From Platanthera guangdongensis (lineage: Eukaryota; Streptophyta; Magnoliopsida; Asparagales; Orchidaceae): DNA of 64,000 nucleotides. This document shows, piece by piece, positions 20,008 to 31,070 of this stretch. Below the pieces are notes generated by a model. That model was given only the letters and a program-made list of their open reading frames with translations, was not told where the DNA came from and did not search any database. Within the stretch, counting starts at the first letter, position 1; every line of letters begins with the position of its first letter. The position numbers and the translations under genes are program-made. Location: NCBI GenBank assembly GCA_039583875.1, contig CM077155.1, positions 12,627,046 to 12,691,045 of the forward strand, given 5' to 3'.

Positions 20008-23000
20008 ATGGAGATTCCAGCAAACACCCTCGTAGCCATGAAATTTGACACTGGATTTGATATCGATTTCGATTCCTTCCAACATTCTGACCCTATCATT
20101 CTGGACATCCTGAAACTCCTTGAAGAACATCAGTTGAAGAATTTACTTTCCACCAGGATCAAGATATCTGGCGCTTAGATCAGATAATGGGTCTATACTT
20201 CTTCCACCATAAATGATAACTCTATGACCGGCACAATCTCTAGTAATGCCATTCCACTTACTCCCGCCGTTCTCATAGAAATTTTTGGATTGACTAACGG
20301 TGAAGAAGAGTTAGAAATTAATACTGAGTAATATACTGTGATGCTAAGTATGATGGGCTATACTAGAGAAACCCCAAATAAATTGCTGAAGAAACACCTG
20401 TCTACTGAGTTCAAATTTCTTGCAGACATTGCAGGGAAAGTGTTGCTGGGGAAACACACTGCACATGATTACATAACCAGGCACCAATTCCTGGTATTGT
20501 GTGCTGTAGTAAACAAGAAGAAGGTAAACTGGGCTCAGATCATGTTTGATATGATTAAGAAAAAGAGTACAAAGAAAGAAGTTTGATTTGGAAGAATATT
20601 AGGAATCTTTCTAAAGGAAAAGACTACTGAATCACTGGTCTCCCCGACCATATTCATCAATGCCTCCAAGAGGCTCACCTGTGCCATTTTTGGCAAGTGG
20701 GAGAGGACCATCACTAAGCTCTCTAAGGCTCCATCCTATTCCCCCAGGCCTTCTAAAAGCACAAGGGCAGTCATAGCCTCTCGCTCACCCTTAGAAGTAG
20801 CTCCCTCCTCCTCCAACATTCCTTCTCAACAACAACAACCACAACAACCAGTTCATATTCCTACTCCAACTCCATCTCCTGCCAATTCTCCAAAAAAAAA
20901 TACCACTGAAATTCCCTCTTTCGCCATTCAGGAATCTCATCAACCCTCTCCTTCCCAATCACCATAACACTCTCCACCTCAATCCCCCCTTCCACCTCAC
21001 TTAACTATCACAGATCCTGAAGCATTTATCTCCTCCCACACATTCATTCTTGTGATTCCCCCATCATCCCCACATCAAGAACGCATCCCCACACCACAAA
21101 TTCCACCCTCTAGAACAGCTCCTCCCTCTGTCCCCTTCCCTTTACTAGTCCAAACAGACCTTCCATCTTCTGCACCTGACTACACACATACAAACATATC
21201 TAGTGCATTTTTTGTTTGCTCCAATTATGGTCATCACAATCCCCACTCCTCCACTTCCCCAAAATCCCTCTATTTAAAATTCTCTGATATTGCTAAATAT
21301 CTACTTGCATTCATCTCTCCCACTCTTCACACTCTTTTAAATAAATCTCTAGCTCCTCTCACTGCTTCCATCCATACTCTATCTGCCCAAGTTGCTACTT
21401 TATCTCCTGTCCCTTCTTCTGAGGGACTGGCTCCAGGACCCTTTGCAGCCAGGTAGGGGGAGATGCTTCATGATGAAGAAGCTCCAGCAGCAGCAACAAC
21501 ATCAAAGTTTGCCGCAACAACAACAGCAGCAAAAGAAGCAGCAGAAGTAGAAGCAGCCATAGAGTTTGATTCTTTTATGACTGATTCTTCTGAAGATATG
21601 CCAGATCCTTCTACAATCATAGACTTAATAGAATCAGATATTGACATGGATGTGGATAAGACTACCACAGAAGAAATAAATACTGTTGGTGACTATATTA
21701 TAAATCCCACAGTAGATCTATTAACTTTATTGAGTATTTTTGATATAACTTATTTGAATACTCTGCCAGCAGACAACACTAAGCCATCTTTGGCTATAAT
21801 CTCTTATACCTCCCCTATAAGACCCAAAGTTGCCAAGCAACTAAAGGCTAGTTTTGTTATAACAGAGGTTCTAGCTATAGAGGTTCCAGCTATCCCATCT
21901 CCTCCAAAAGTTGCTTCCCCCATTACTTCATCTCCTCCTGCTCCAATTTTTGTTATGGATGATTCACCCATGCCTGATCTTGATGCAATGATCATGGATG
22001 ATATAGAAGAGGAAAATAGGTTAGTTGCTGACAATACTGAAGTGTACAGTTCTCCAGTTCCAGATCCTCCTCCAGATCCTACCCAGGCTGATAAACCATT
22101 GATATCTGCTGAAGCCCTGAAGGAAATCAATGCAATGTATGATAATCCTCAGGATTCTTATGACGATGATGAGGATGATGATGAGGACTCAGATGAGGAA
22201 CCCAAGAAAAGGAAAGTGTCTAAGAAGAGGAAAGCCCCTCCACCTCCTGCACCAAAATTGAATCCAGCAAATGATACTCCTTACTATATACTTCAGAAGA
22301 TCAGACCCTATAAGGGCATGCCAACATGGATGTGGTTGTCCATGAATGAACAGATAGAAAGGAAGAAAATCAGGAGATACACCCCTCCACCTCCAAGATA
22401 CAGAAAGGATCCTCCTCCTCCTCCACCAGCTGCTGGTGCTTCCAGTTCTTCAACTCAAAGTCCTACCAAGTTTCAAACCTACTAGAGGCATCAGGGTAGA
22501 TCCTCATATTCAGGAAGAAGCTAGCAAAGACAATATTCATCTGGCAATCAGCACCAACAACAACAACATCAACAACAACAATAGAACCAATTCCCTGAAC
22601 ATCAAAAGGCTGAAAGCCTCAAAAGACTTGATTCCCCACCTGTTTCATTTGAAAATCCAGAGAGAGCTGCAACAGCTAGGATGGCCAGGTTCCAGGAACT
22701 AGTTGGCCTTTCCATGATTAACAAAGCTAAATTTGAAGGGAAGGATCCCTCTCAATACTCTACAATGTCTAAGTACAGAAAGTAAGAACTGAACAGGTTT
22801 GCTAAGGCTAACAAGTTTTTTAATGTTGATGATTATATGAAACTACGTCCAGAAGCAGTAGTGCCCAGGGCTACATCTCTGAATATCATTGGGGCTGCTA
22901 ACATGACAATGACCAAGGCTCAAGCTGCAGACCCTAACAGGGAAATTATATTTACACAATCTGGAGACAAAGCCAAAGAGGAGAAGCATAAGGAAAAGAA

Positions 23001-23013
23001 GAAGAAGAAATGA
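20008..23013 (+). pseudogene. Env-like third ORF of element B, one frame with about ten stops
   Basis: ATG at 20008 (MEIPANTLVAMKF). The same frame runs to the TGA at 23011-23013 without any net indel, about 1000 codons. Internal stops: 20176, 20185, 20329, 20584, 20965, 21454, 22483, 22522, 22582, 22783. The first third contains FKFLADIAGKVLLGK and WAQIMFDMIK, which correspond to FLSEIVGKVILSK and STVVFDKIK in element C. Then come a proline/serine-rich middle, acidic runs near 22150-22200 (DDDEDDDEDSDEEP), a basic RKKIRR patch and a lysine-rich end. No clear signal peptide or transmembrane segment. Sireviruses often carry such an env-like gene after pol. Its function is unknown and true envelope activity is not shown by this sequence. 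Confidence 0.8.
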
Positions 23014-23084
23014 AGTTTGAGCTGATTAGTTTCTGTGTTATTTTTTAAAAAACTGCATGCTTATTTCCTGAGACAAAGTTGTTT

Positions 23085-23089
<5 letters not shown>

Positions 23090-23127
<38 letters not shown>
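23090..23127. repeat. (AT)n microsatellite
   Basis: About 19 TA/AT dinucleotide units in the untranslated stretch between the env-like ORF and the polypurine tract of element B. Confidence 0.95.
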
Positions 23128-23128
<1 letters not shown>

Positions 23129-23208
23129 TGCACTTTCTAAAATTTCCTGCCAGATATATTTTTCTTAATTTGATTTTGTTATGAGTCTGTAATTAGTGAA
23201 CTCACCCA

Positions 23209-23221
23209 AATAGGGGGAGAT
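23209..23221 (+). other. Polypurine tract of element B
   Basis: AATAGGGGGAGAT directly before the 3' LTR; primes plus-strand DNA synthesis. Element C has the same tract (CAAATAGGGGGAGAT) on the minus strand. Confidence 0.9.
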
Positions 23222-25206
23222 TGTTGGATCCTTAGTTGGATTTGGGCTAGGTTCACTAAGTTAGTATTATCTGACCCAACATATATAGCCAGGGTCATGG
23301 TTATGTCCTAGAGTATAGGCCAAGTACTTAGAGTCAACACTGCATGGACCAGCCATCAATAGACTGCAAAATGGTCAAGTGACTCAAGACTTGGAGAAAA
23401 TTCAAAGACTCAGAAAATTAGTTCGACGTTCGTCGAATTCAATTCGACGAAAGACGTGCTCAGATCAATGAACTCAGAGAAAATTCTCTGAGCTGAGCTC
23501 GACGAACTTAGTTCTCAGGTCGATGATCTCAGGGTATTCTACTTCAACATCTTATTCCAGAAACATCTAAGTATTTGAAGTTCAGCTTCACACTCCAGTC
23601 GACGAAGTTAGAATATCAGCTCTACGAATTTGGATCTTAGTTCGATGATTTCTATATCATCTACTTCAACACTATCAGACCAGAAACAACTAAGTATTCT
23701 AAGTCCAGAATCACACTCCAGTCGACGAACTCACCTTCTCAGCTTGACAAACTTAGACCACAGTCTTGGCAAGATTTATCAGGTAGTAGTTAGAAGTTCT
23801 CAGCTCAACGAAACTAGTTCTCTGATCGATGAACCCAGTTCTGAGGTCGATGATTTCTGGACATGTTACTTAAACATCTTTAAGTCCAAGAAACATGGAG
23901 TTCTATTATTCAATCGACGAAGTTATATTCTCAGCTCGACGAACTTGATGCACAGAATTGACGAGTCTAGAGAAAGTAGTTATCAGTTCTTGGTAGACGA
24001 TCTTACATCTCAGCTAGACGAACAATTATCATCTGGTCGACGAACTTGAATTTTCTGTTTGACGAACTCTGGACACAGATCAACAAATTCTGCTAAACGA
24101 ATTCTGTAAAGTCCTAGACTTAAAAATTTCCCTCCCTCTCTCTTTTCTATCGCAATAATTCCTGAGTAATCAAAGCATAAATATTTTCTGAATATTACCG
24201 TTAGAAGCAAGCATTGATTACGGTCTTCATCCGGATTATTGCTTGCCGGTTTTCCATGGGACAGTTAGGGAAATCAATCAATGCAAATATTCTCCAGGCC
24301 ATCAGAATTCAATGCAGAAAGGAACTCAAATTTCAAAAGACAATTTATATGGAAAATATAAAAGGGAATTTCTTTCTCTTCCTGAATAGCTTTCTAGTAG
24401 TAGTCAGAAATATACAGTGAACAAGGATTTTCTTCATCTCTCTACACAGCACACAGAGAATATACAGACTACAGAGCTCACAGGGCAATAACACTGTCAA
24501 GAGACAAGAAACCCTAGCCCTAAACCAGAGAAAGAACATCAAGCTGAAGAAGAAGAAGAACAACCATTCAAATCAAGAGTCTTCTTCTGTCTTAATTTTA
24601 GGATTCTTCAAAGGACAACAAACATTCAAACTGTCAAGAAGTTCCTGGAGATCATCTGGTCAAAGCAAAAGTTTGAAGACCTATCACCCTGCAGCAAGGC
24701 TTCAACCTCCTGAACCATTCTATATCTCAGGGGGGAGCCTTTGCTAACATCATCCTTCCACTAGAGTCTTCTCAGTTGTATCTGAGAAAGAGAAGACAAA
24801 ATCACTCTCTCATCCCCCACTGTATAAAGCGTTCTTAACTCCCTTCAAAAGTTATTCCTGTTTGCAAGTCACCTGACCAAAAGACTTGAGGATTGGTTTT
24901 TGAGCACCTGATCAAAAGCTCATTGGTGGAAGTCACCTGATCAAAAACCTGAGTGGATTCCTACCAGAGTGGTAGAAGAGTGGATGTACCCAAGTTTAGG
25001 GGAACCACTATAAAATTATTGTGTTGTCTGGGTTGCTCTTTTCTTTTGTTCTTGCTGAGGCTGTGCTTGCTAGGTTGTTGTGTTTGTGCTTTTAATTTAA
25101 TTTCTGCAGCACTAGTAATAGATTGAATTAATTAGCAATTTTTTATAAACCCTAAATACTCTATTCAACCCCCTCTAGACTATTTCAGATCTAACCCTCA
25201 CTTTCA
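23222..25206 (+). repeat. 3' LTR of element B
   Basis: 1985 bp, TGTTGGATCC to CTTTCA. U3 (23400-24115) is a dense TCGACGA array with units such as CTGAGCTCGACGAAC (23493-23507). TATA box at 24357 (TATAAAAGGG). The leader part repeats the constant-loop hairpins. The C-rich tract near the end reads CAACCCCCTCTAG. Confidence 0.93.
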
Positions 25207-26060
25207 TAATGGTCACCTTATTCAATTCTCTCTAATCGATGCAAAGCCTCATCGATCCATCCTTCTTCTTTATAAATAATACAGGAGCACCCCATAGAGA
25301 ATAACTTGGTCTAATAAATCCTCACTGATGCAATTCATCAAGCTGAGTACGAAAAGCATCCAACTCAGATGGAGCAATGCGGTACGGTGCTTTGGCAATA
25401 GGACGAGTACCTAGTTCGAGATCTATCACAAACACAATCTCCCTCACCAGAGGGAGTCCTGGAAGACAATCAGGAAAAACATTTGGAAACTCTCTCACCA
25501 CCGAGACATCCTCAAGACTTGGTGTAACAAAAGCAGTTTCCAAAGCAGAAATAGAAACCAAAAATGCGTCACAACCGGACTCTACAGCACGACAAGCATG
25601 TATCGCAAAAATGATAAGGGAAACCCTGTCCTAGAAACCATAGACACTCATAGGTTGGACATTGTCCATCCTGAAATCCAGTCTCTTTGCCTTATACTGG
25701 ATGACTGTATCATACTTGGATAGCTAGTCCATGCCCAAAATCAGATCAAAGTCTGTCAGTTCTAACACCATCAGATTCACAAAGGTTAGGAAATCGCCTA
25801 GATAAATAGGGCATCTCAGAACTCCTTGATTACATATCACCGATTCACCGGAAGGAAGCTTGACGTTGAAGGAGTTTCCTAATTGATCCACATTCAAACG
25901 ATGTTTATCTACGAACCTCCTTATGACAAAGGAATGGGTGGAACCCAAATTGAAAAGAACACACACCCACCTATTCCGTACATTAAACTCCCCTAAAATT
26001 GTAGCATACATATCTAAACGAACAAAAACTAGGGCAACAATAGAGACAAAATTTAACTAG
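25207..26060 (-). pseudogene. pol: pol of element D, 5' part: protease and start of reverse transcriptase
   Basis: From 26011 the protease region reads CVLFNLGSTHSFV. The usual catalytic Asp of a retropepsin D(S/T)G motif is Asn here and the next residue is Leu, so the enzyme would be inactive. It continues FDLILGMD, a stop at 25724, VREFPNVFPDCLPGLP (the usual protease/RT linker), PYRIAPSELDAF, a stop at 25322, and then APVLFIKKKDGSMRLCID at the start of RT. The reading is cut by element B at 25207 and resumes at 12578. Confidence 0.87.
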
Positions 26061-26249
26061 GGTCTAACCTGATATCGCTTGCGTAGATGTCTGAACTTCC
26101 TCCCTGGACACAACATTTAGCTTTCCTTCCCCTTTGTCCTTGTTTGGTGGTAGCGGCAGAGCCCTCTGTGGGGCAGGCTGTAGTGGAGACTAAGCCTGGG
26201 GGTATGAAGACTTCAGGTGCCCCTTCTTCCTGCACTAGAAGAAAGTATT

Positions 26250-27296
26250 ATCCTTCGACTAGCAACGACTGACATCATTACCCTTATTTGCACAGATCAG
26301 GCACACCAGATCACCCTTGGGTGCACGTTGGATGGTGAGCACTTGCTGCTGCTTCAGGGTGGTAGTCCTTTTGAAACACCTTTCGAAGTGGTGGCCAGGT
26401 CGACCACAGAAGCTACATACTTCCTTACTTTTGTTCTTCGAAGCAGGGCCAGATGCCTTAGAGCTTCTATCCTCATCATCTTTCTTCTTCTCTTCCATTA
26501 CCGCAACACCTCGATTCTTGGCATTTTTGATCGCCTCAACCTTTAGAGCAACTTCCACTACCTCAGCATAGCTTTCAGCTCTATAAGCGCATGCCAATTA
26601 TTGGACATCACTACTTAATCCTCCGAGAAAACGCTTCACTCTCCCTGTCTCCGAGGCTACCAAATTAGGTGCAAATCTGCTCAACTTAATAAACTCAATC
26701 TCATATTCACTCACTGTGAGCAGCCTCTGCTTCAAATGTAGGAAATTATTCATCAAACGGTCCTGCTCGACTAAGGGTAAGAACTTCTTAAGCAGCATTA
26801 TCTTGAAGGACTCCCAAGAGCATCCTTCCTTCAAACTTTCTCTTTCCCGAATCCATAAGGTCTTTACTAGGCCTTTTAGCTGGTAGGCTGCAATCATTAC
26901 CTTCTAGGCTTCAACAATCCACGAATATGTGAACATCTCATCGATAGTGATGATTGAATCATCCAAAACCATAAAGTCGGCACTCCCATCATAAGTGGGT
27001 GGTCTCAATCGCTGGGAATGAGATATAAGGTTCATCTCCGGTGGTAGCATCACTAGGGGTACCATCAGAGCAGGATTAGCAGGTACGACTTGAGCCACGA
27101 TAGAATCTTGCGCTAAGGGTTACTGTGCGGGAGTTGCAGACAACAAGGACTGAATCTACGCCTACATCGCAACTAACTGCCTCGACAGAGCCCCATTACT
27201 CTAACGCAAACTCTCGATCAACGCATCACTCTGTGCACCTGACGACTCACCTTCAAACTGGGTAGTCGACCTCATCGTATGACGCTTTGACGACAT
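26250..27296 (-). pseudogene. gag: gag of element D (Gypsy capsid/nucleocapsid), broken
   Basis: Start ATG at 27296 (MSSKRHTMRSTTQFEGESS). Stops follow in the N-terminal part (about 27200-27120). The capsid region has LRPPTYDGSADFM, a stop near 26904, WESFKIMLLKKFLP and YEIEFIKLSRFAP (retrotransposon gag domain), a stop near 26598, then AYRAESYAEVVEVALKVE. The zinc knuckle CSFCGRPGHHFERC (CX2CX4HX4C) is intact, followed by a second Cys-rich word CLICANKGNDVSRC. Frame ends at 26259; a knuckle-like remnant continues toward 26060. Four or more stops. Confidence 0.87.
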
Positions 27297-27956
27297 TTCT
27301 AAAAACGGTAACAACCGAATCGTCAAAAATCTTAGATTACAACTAGGCCACACAACTAGTTCAGACTATACTTAAGACACTTGCTTATGCTGCAACTTGC
27401 TCTAGGATTTTATAATGATGTTATGTACTACTTAGGATGATATCCGCTCATCCTATTTACTTGTGTGTCTATGATATGAATGCATGAATTCTTTATTCTG
27501 CTTTAAAATTATGTGTGTACATGTGTCATCATGTAAACCTTAACTTAGCACACGTGCATATGCGATGATATTCTATGTATACAGTTCTATGCATTCTAAA
27601 AAGGCCTTAATGCATGCATGAGCGACGTACACATGAAATTTTATGCATCCCATACTATATTAAATCGCATGCAACAAATAAGAAAACGTGCTAATGGGCA
27701 CCCATGTGATGATGGTTATGCATCCCATACTACATAACCGTCACATATTACCTCCTATGGTGGATCCATATACAAATACATATTATGCATCCCATACTAC
27801 ATAATATACCTCATATACATCTTATCATGCTATGAGTGTAGTGAATATGCTTCGATTAAGACTTATTGATGACACATCGGTGCGTGTATTCAAATGAATG
27901 ATGGGAAATAAATTAAATGAGATTAGCTGGTTCGACCAACTTGTCAAACCAACCTC
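27297..27956 (-). other. Untranslated leader of element D
   Basis: Between the gag start and the primer site. No ORF. AT-rich, with three near-identical copies of a 20-bp word at 27641-27660, 27716-27735 and 27783-27802 (listed separately). Confidence 0.7.
27641..27802 (-). repeat. Triple 20-bp repeat in the D leader
   Basis: TTATGCATCCCATACTACAT occurs at 27716-27735 and 27783-27802, and once with a single C-to-T change at 27641-27660; start-to-start spacing 75 and 67 bp. Possible leader RNA signal of the element; function unknown. Confidence 0.85.
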
Positions 27957-27968
27957 CCTCTGATACCA
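27957..27968 (-). other. Primer-binding site of element D (tRNA-iMet)
   Basis: The minus strand reads TGGTATCAGAGG two bases from the LTR end at 27971. It fixes orientation and the inner end of the 5' LTR. Confidence 0.9.
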
Positions 27969-27970
27969 AT

Positions 27971-28847
27971 TGTCACAACCCGCATTTTTCACCGTCAATA
28001 AAGGTGTATCCGATTAAGGGAAAAATGCGCGTCATGATTCCACGTCAGTAGGGGATAACTGCGGACGCTAAGGCAAAACACCTACTTAATCATGAAGAAA
28101 GATTCTTTAAGTTATTTAAAGGTAAAATCAGTTTAAGTGTGGTAGTTAGTCATATCCCTCAGCTTAGTGGCTCATCTAGTGCACGAGGAAAGTAGTTATA
28201 CGCTGCGGAAATTACTTCTTTTACAAAATTAGACGCCCTACATGAGTTTAGAGGTTCCCAGAGGACACCTCAAAGTATGCAAGTTCTAAATTTATAATAG
28301 CAATAAAAGTTAATTTTTACGGTCATTAAATATAGTGTTCTAACATTTTAAAAATGTGCAATGCATGAGGTAATAATAATAGTTTTATACCTGAAAATAC
28401 CTATCATGCAATCCTAACATAAAACATCTCAGAGAGCAAGTAATCATATACATAAAAGGAAAACTAGCAGCTAGCAAGTATCCAAAATCAACAATCCTGT
28501 GGGCATTAACAAATGACACGAACCCACATAAAACAAAGTATGTCTGAACTGGCAAAATAAACAATACAACGATCTACCTCGCTACAGAGAGGCAAAAACC
28601 ACAGCCAAGTCAACTACCCAGGAACTCCAAAACCAGCACAACTATCAGCTACAGTACTGAACCTGAGGCATTCCAAAGACAGAACACCTCAACAAGAATA
28701 TACAAGTGAATGCAGAAAGTAAGCCAAAAGTAAATAAGTCAAGGGGTACCAACCCAAGACCAAGGAAAATTACTTACATAAAGTACAACAGTCAGGTAAA
28801 AAGGTAAAAAGAGAAACACTGACGTGAAGTATCACGTATAACCATAG
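27971..28847 (-). repeat. 5' LTR of element D, piece 1 (U5 side)
   Basis: Starts TGTCACAACCC like the outer end of the 3' LTR at 6799 and aligns with 6799 to about 7480. The last 190 bases are absent from the 3' LTR copy. Cut by element C; catag at 28843-28847 is C's target site. Confidence 0.9.
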
Positions 28848-29125
28848 TAAAAGAACTAGTGCCTAAACACCTAGAGGGGGGGGGGGGTGAATAGGTGCAC
28901 TTAATCTTTTTTAAACTTTACAGGCAGACACATAAAATTATATGCAATTCTTCACAGCAATATAGCACAGCAATCACAGAATAAAGCACACATAAAGAAC
29001 ACACAGATTTTATAGTGGTTCCCCAAGGTCTGGGTACATCCACTTTCCCCCTTCGCCTATCTAGTAGTGTACTAGATTCGGCCCAACTTCTCCATTATTC
29101 CTCAGATCCTTAGATCTTACACTCA

Positions 29126-29331
29126 GAACCCCAAATAGGTTCCTATAGCTCAGAGTGATCCCACTCCTACAACTCAGGCTCAAAAGCCCTACCACTCAGT
29201 CTTCACCAAGACCTACAATCAGCCTTCAACAAGGCCTACACTCAGAGAACAGTATCTCCTACACTCAGGCACATAGGCCCTACCACTCAGCCTTTATAAT
29301 TTCAGGCTTACAAATCAGATCCCTTAGGATC
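29126..29331 (-). repeat. Chain of short hairpins in R/U5 of the C LTR
   Basis: Plus-strand view: GAACC...GGTTC (29126-29142), GAGTGATCCCACTC (29153-29166), GGCTCAAAAGCC (29177-29188), GTCTTCACCAAGAC (29199-29212), GCCTTCAACAAGGC (29222-29235), GCCT...AGGC (29290-29307) and GATCCCTTAGGATC (29318-29331). Linkers are CTACAACTCAG, CTACCACTCAG or CTACACTCAG, as in the A family. Stem sequences are all different. Confidence 0.8.
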
Positions 29332-29849
29332 CTACAAGAAATTAAAATTACAAAGTATAAACCCACAACTCAGAATGAGAGAGAAGAGTTGACAGGTTTC
29401 TTGATGAGTTCTTGAAAGAACTTTGCTGAGATCAGCCTCCCTTGGCTTTCTTCAAAGCTTCTTGAATTAGAACACAGTAGGGTTGAAACTCTATGCAGAT
29501 GATCTTCAATCACTGCTGACTTAAGAATCAGATCTTAATCTGAAACTTTCTTCACAGCCTGGTTCAACAACTGTCTTCTTAGAAGGAGCTCTCTCTCTCC
29601 AACTTCTTAGATCTTCACTTGAAGGTCTTATTCTTTTAGTGTTGTTAGATCTTCAATCTGATTGTTGTTGATCATCATCTTCTGTTGACAGAATAAGCCT
29701 TTATATAGGCTTTCTTCATGGTGACCGGCTGATCCGATTTCTAACAACTTTCTGACAGCTTTGACAGTTGCAGTAGACCGGCTGGAATGACAGCTGTCAA
29801 GTCATCCAGTCACTTCTTAAATTTTCTGTAACTGTCTGAAAGTGTCGAG

Positions 29850-30655
29850 ACAGTCAGTCTTTAAGTGTCGACACTGATAGACTAAGTGTCGACACAAGTA
29901 GACTAAGTGTCGACACTAGCCTTCATGGTGTCGACACAACTCCTTGTGTTGTAGAATCTGCTACTCGACACTACTTCTTCAGAATGTGTCGACACTGATC
30001 ATGTGTGTCGACACAAGACCTTCTTTAGTTGATTTCTGCTAAGTGTCGACACAACTCCTTTGTGTCGACACATCTTCTTGTGTTGAAACTTGCTAAGTGT
30101 CGGCACATCTTCTTGGTGTCGACACATGCCTTCTATGTTGATACTTTTCCTGAGCGTCGACACAGCTCCTTTGTGTAGACACTTGTACTTGGACTTTGAA
30201 ATTTGCTGAGTGTCGACACAGCCTCCTAGTGTCGACACTTTCTTCATGTGTTGAGACTTTTGCTGTGTGTCGACACATTCTTCATTATGTCGACACTTGT
30301 ACTTAAACTCTGTTGAAGTTTGCTGAGTGTCGACACAGGCTCCTAGTGTCGACACTTGTACTTGAACTTTGTTGATGTTTTGCCGAGTGTCGACACAGCC
30401 TCATAGTGTCGACACTTTCTGATGTCGACAAAGTTCCTCTGGGTATCGACACTGCTTCTAAGTGTCGACACAGCTTCTCTGGACATTTCTTCATTGTGTG
30501 TCGACACAACCCGTTTGTGTCGACACTTTCCTTCTGGTGTCAACTCTGCATTCCTGGTGTCGACACAATTACTCCAAGTGTCGACACAGCTTCTCTGGGT
30601 GTCGACACAAGCCTTCTTAAGTGTCGACACTTTTCTTCTAGGTGTCGACACATGG
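29850..30655 (-). repeat. GTGTCGACAC palindrome array in C LTR U3
   Basis: About two dozen exact copies of the 10-bp palindrome GTGTCGACAC by eye, plus variants, spaced roughly 15-45 bp. The second LTR has the same array at about 50140-50945, and a shorter one lies between pol and env-like ORF (33945-34378). Open frames on both strands in this stretch come from the repeat. Confidence 0.95.
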
Positions 30656-30797
30656 ACTTAGAAACTTTTAAGCTTTCTCTGCAATTACTTAACCTGCACA
30701 AAGAAACTCAAAGACACATCAAATACACCATGATGTATATCATTGAGTAGGGTGAGGCTTCTTCAAATCTGGTACATTTAATCCAATGTACCCAACA

Positions 30798-30811
30798 ATC
30801 TCCCCCTATTT
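30798..30811 (-). other. Polypurine tract of element C
   Basis: The minus strand reads AAATAGGGGGAGAT just before the 3' LTR start TGTTGGGTAC, identical in core to that of element B. Confidence 0.9.
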
Positions 30812-31070
30812 GAAGAAGTCATAACCCTTAGTAAATGATATACACCATATATAACAAATTCACAGTATGATGTAAAACAGTAATACATGACAGGGAAAGT
30901 ACATAAACATGTATAAACAAAACATGTATACACAAATATCTCAGAACAGTAATGTAATAGATTTAACACATATCACATTGTTCTAACAACTTCAACATTT
31001 TCATTATTCAAAAGTTTACAGAAATTTTAATACAAGTGATTACAATTTGTAAACTAAAGAAAATGCTATC

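Larger units (their letters stand above)
12579..25206 (+). mobile_element. Element B: full-length Sirevirus-type Ty1/Copia retrotransposon with env-like ORF
   Basis: A 12.6-kb plus-strand element bounded by a perfect 5-bp target duplication taatg (12574-12578 and 25207-25211). LTRs run TGTTGGATCC...CTTTCA. The order LTR, primer site, gag with coiled-coil tail, protease, integrase, RT, RNase H, env-like ORF, polypurine tract, LTR is that of Sireviruses. It lies in D's RT gene in the opposite orientation. In a 215-bp stretch the LTRs differ at about eight sites. The 5' LTR has lost about 370 bp. All ORFs carry stops. Confidence 0.95.
28848..30797 (-). repeat. 3' LTR of element C
   Basis: 1950 bp. 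On the minus strand: U3 with the GTGTCGACAC array (30655 to 29850), TATA box TATATAAAGG (around 29707-29698), hairpin chain (29331-29126), and the CACCC/CTAG tract with a run of 12 C (28887-28876 as G on the plus strand), against 8 in the other LTR. Confidence 0.92.

Noticed and set aside
29850..30655. CRISPR-like array of short repeats
   Set aside because: The repeat is only 10 bp, spacers vary from about 5 to 35 bp, there are no cas genes, and the context is a plant LTR.
29999..30750. Several overlapping open frames on both strands with repeated CVDT, VSTL and CRH words
   Set aside because: They are translations of the GTGTCGACAC array, which lacks stops in several frames. Same in the second LTR at 50291-51042.
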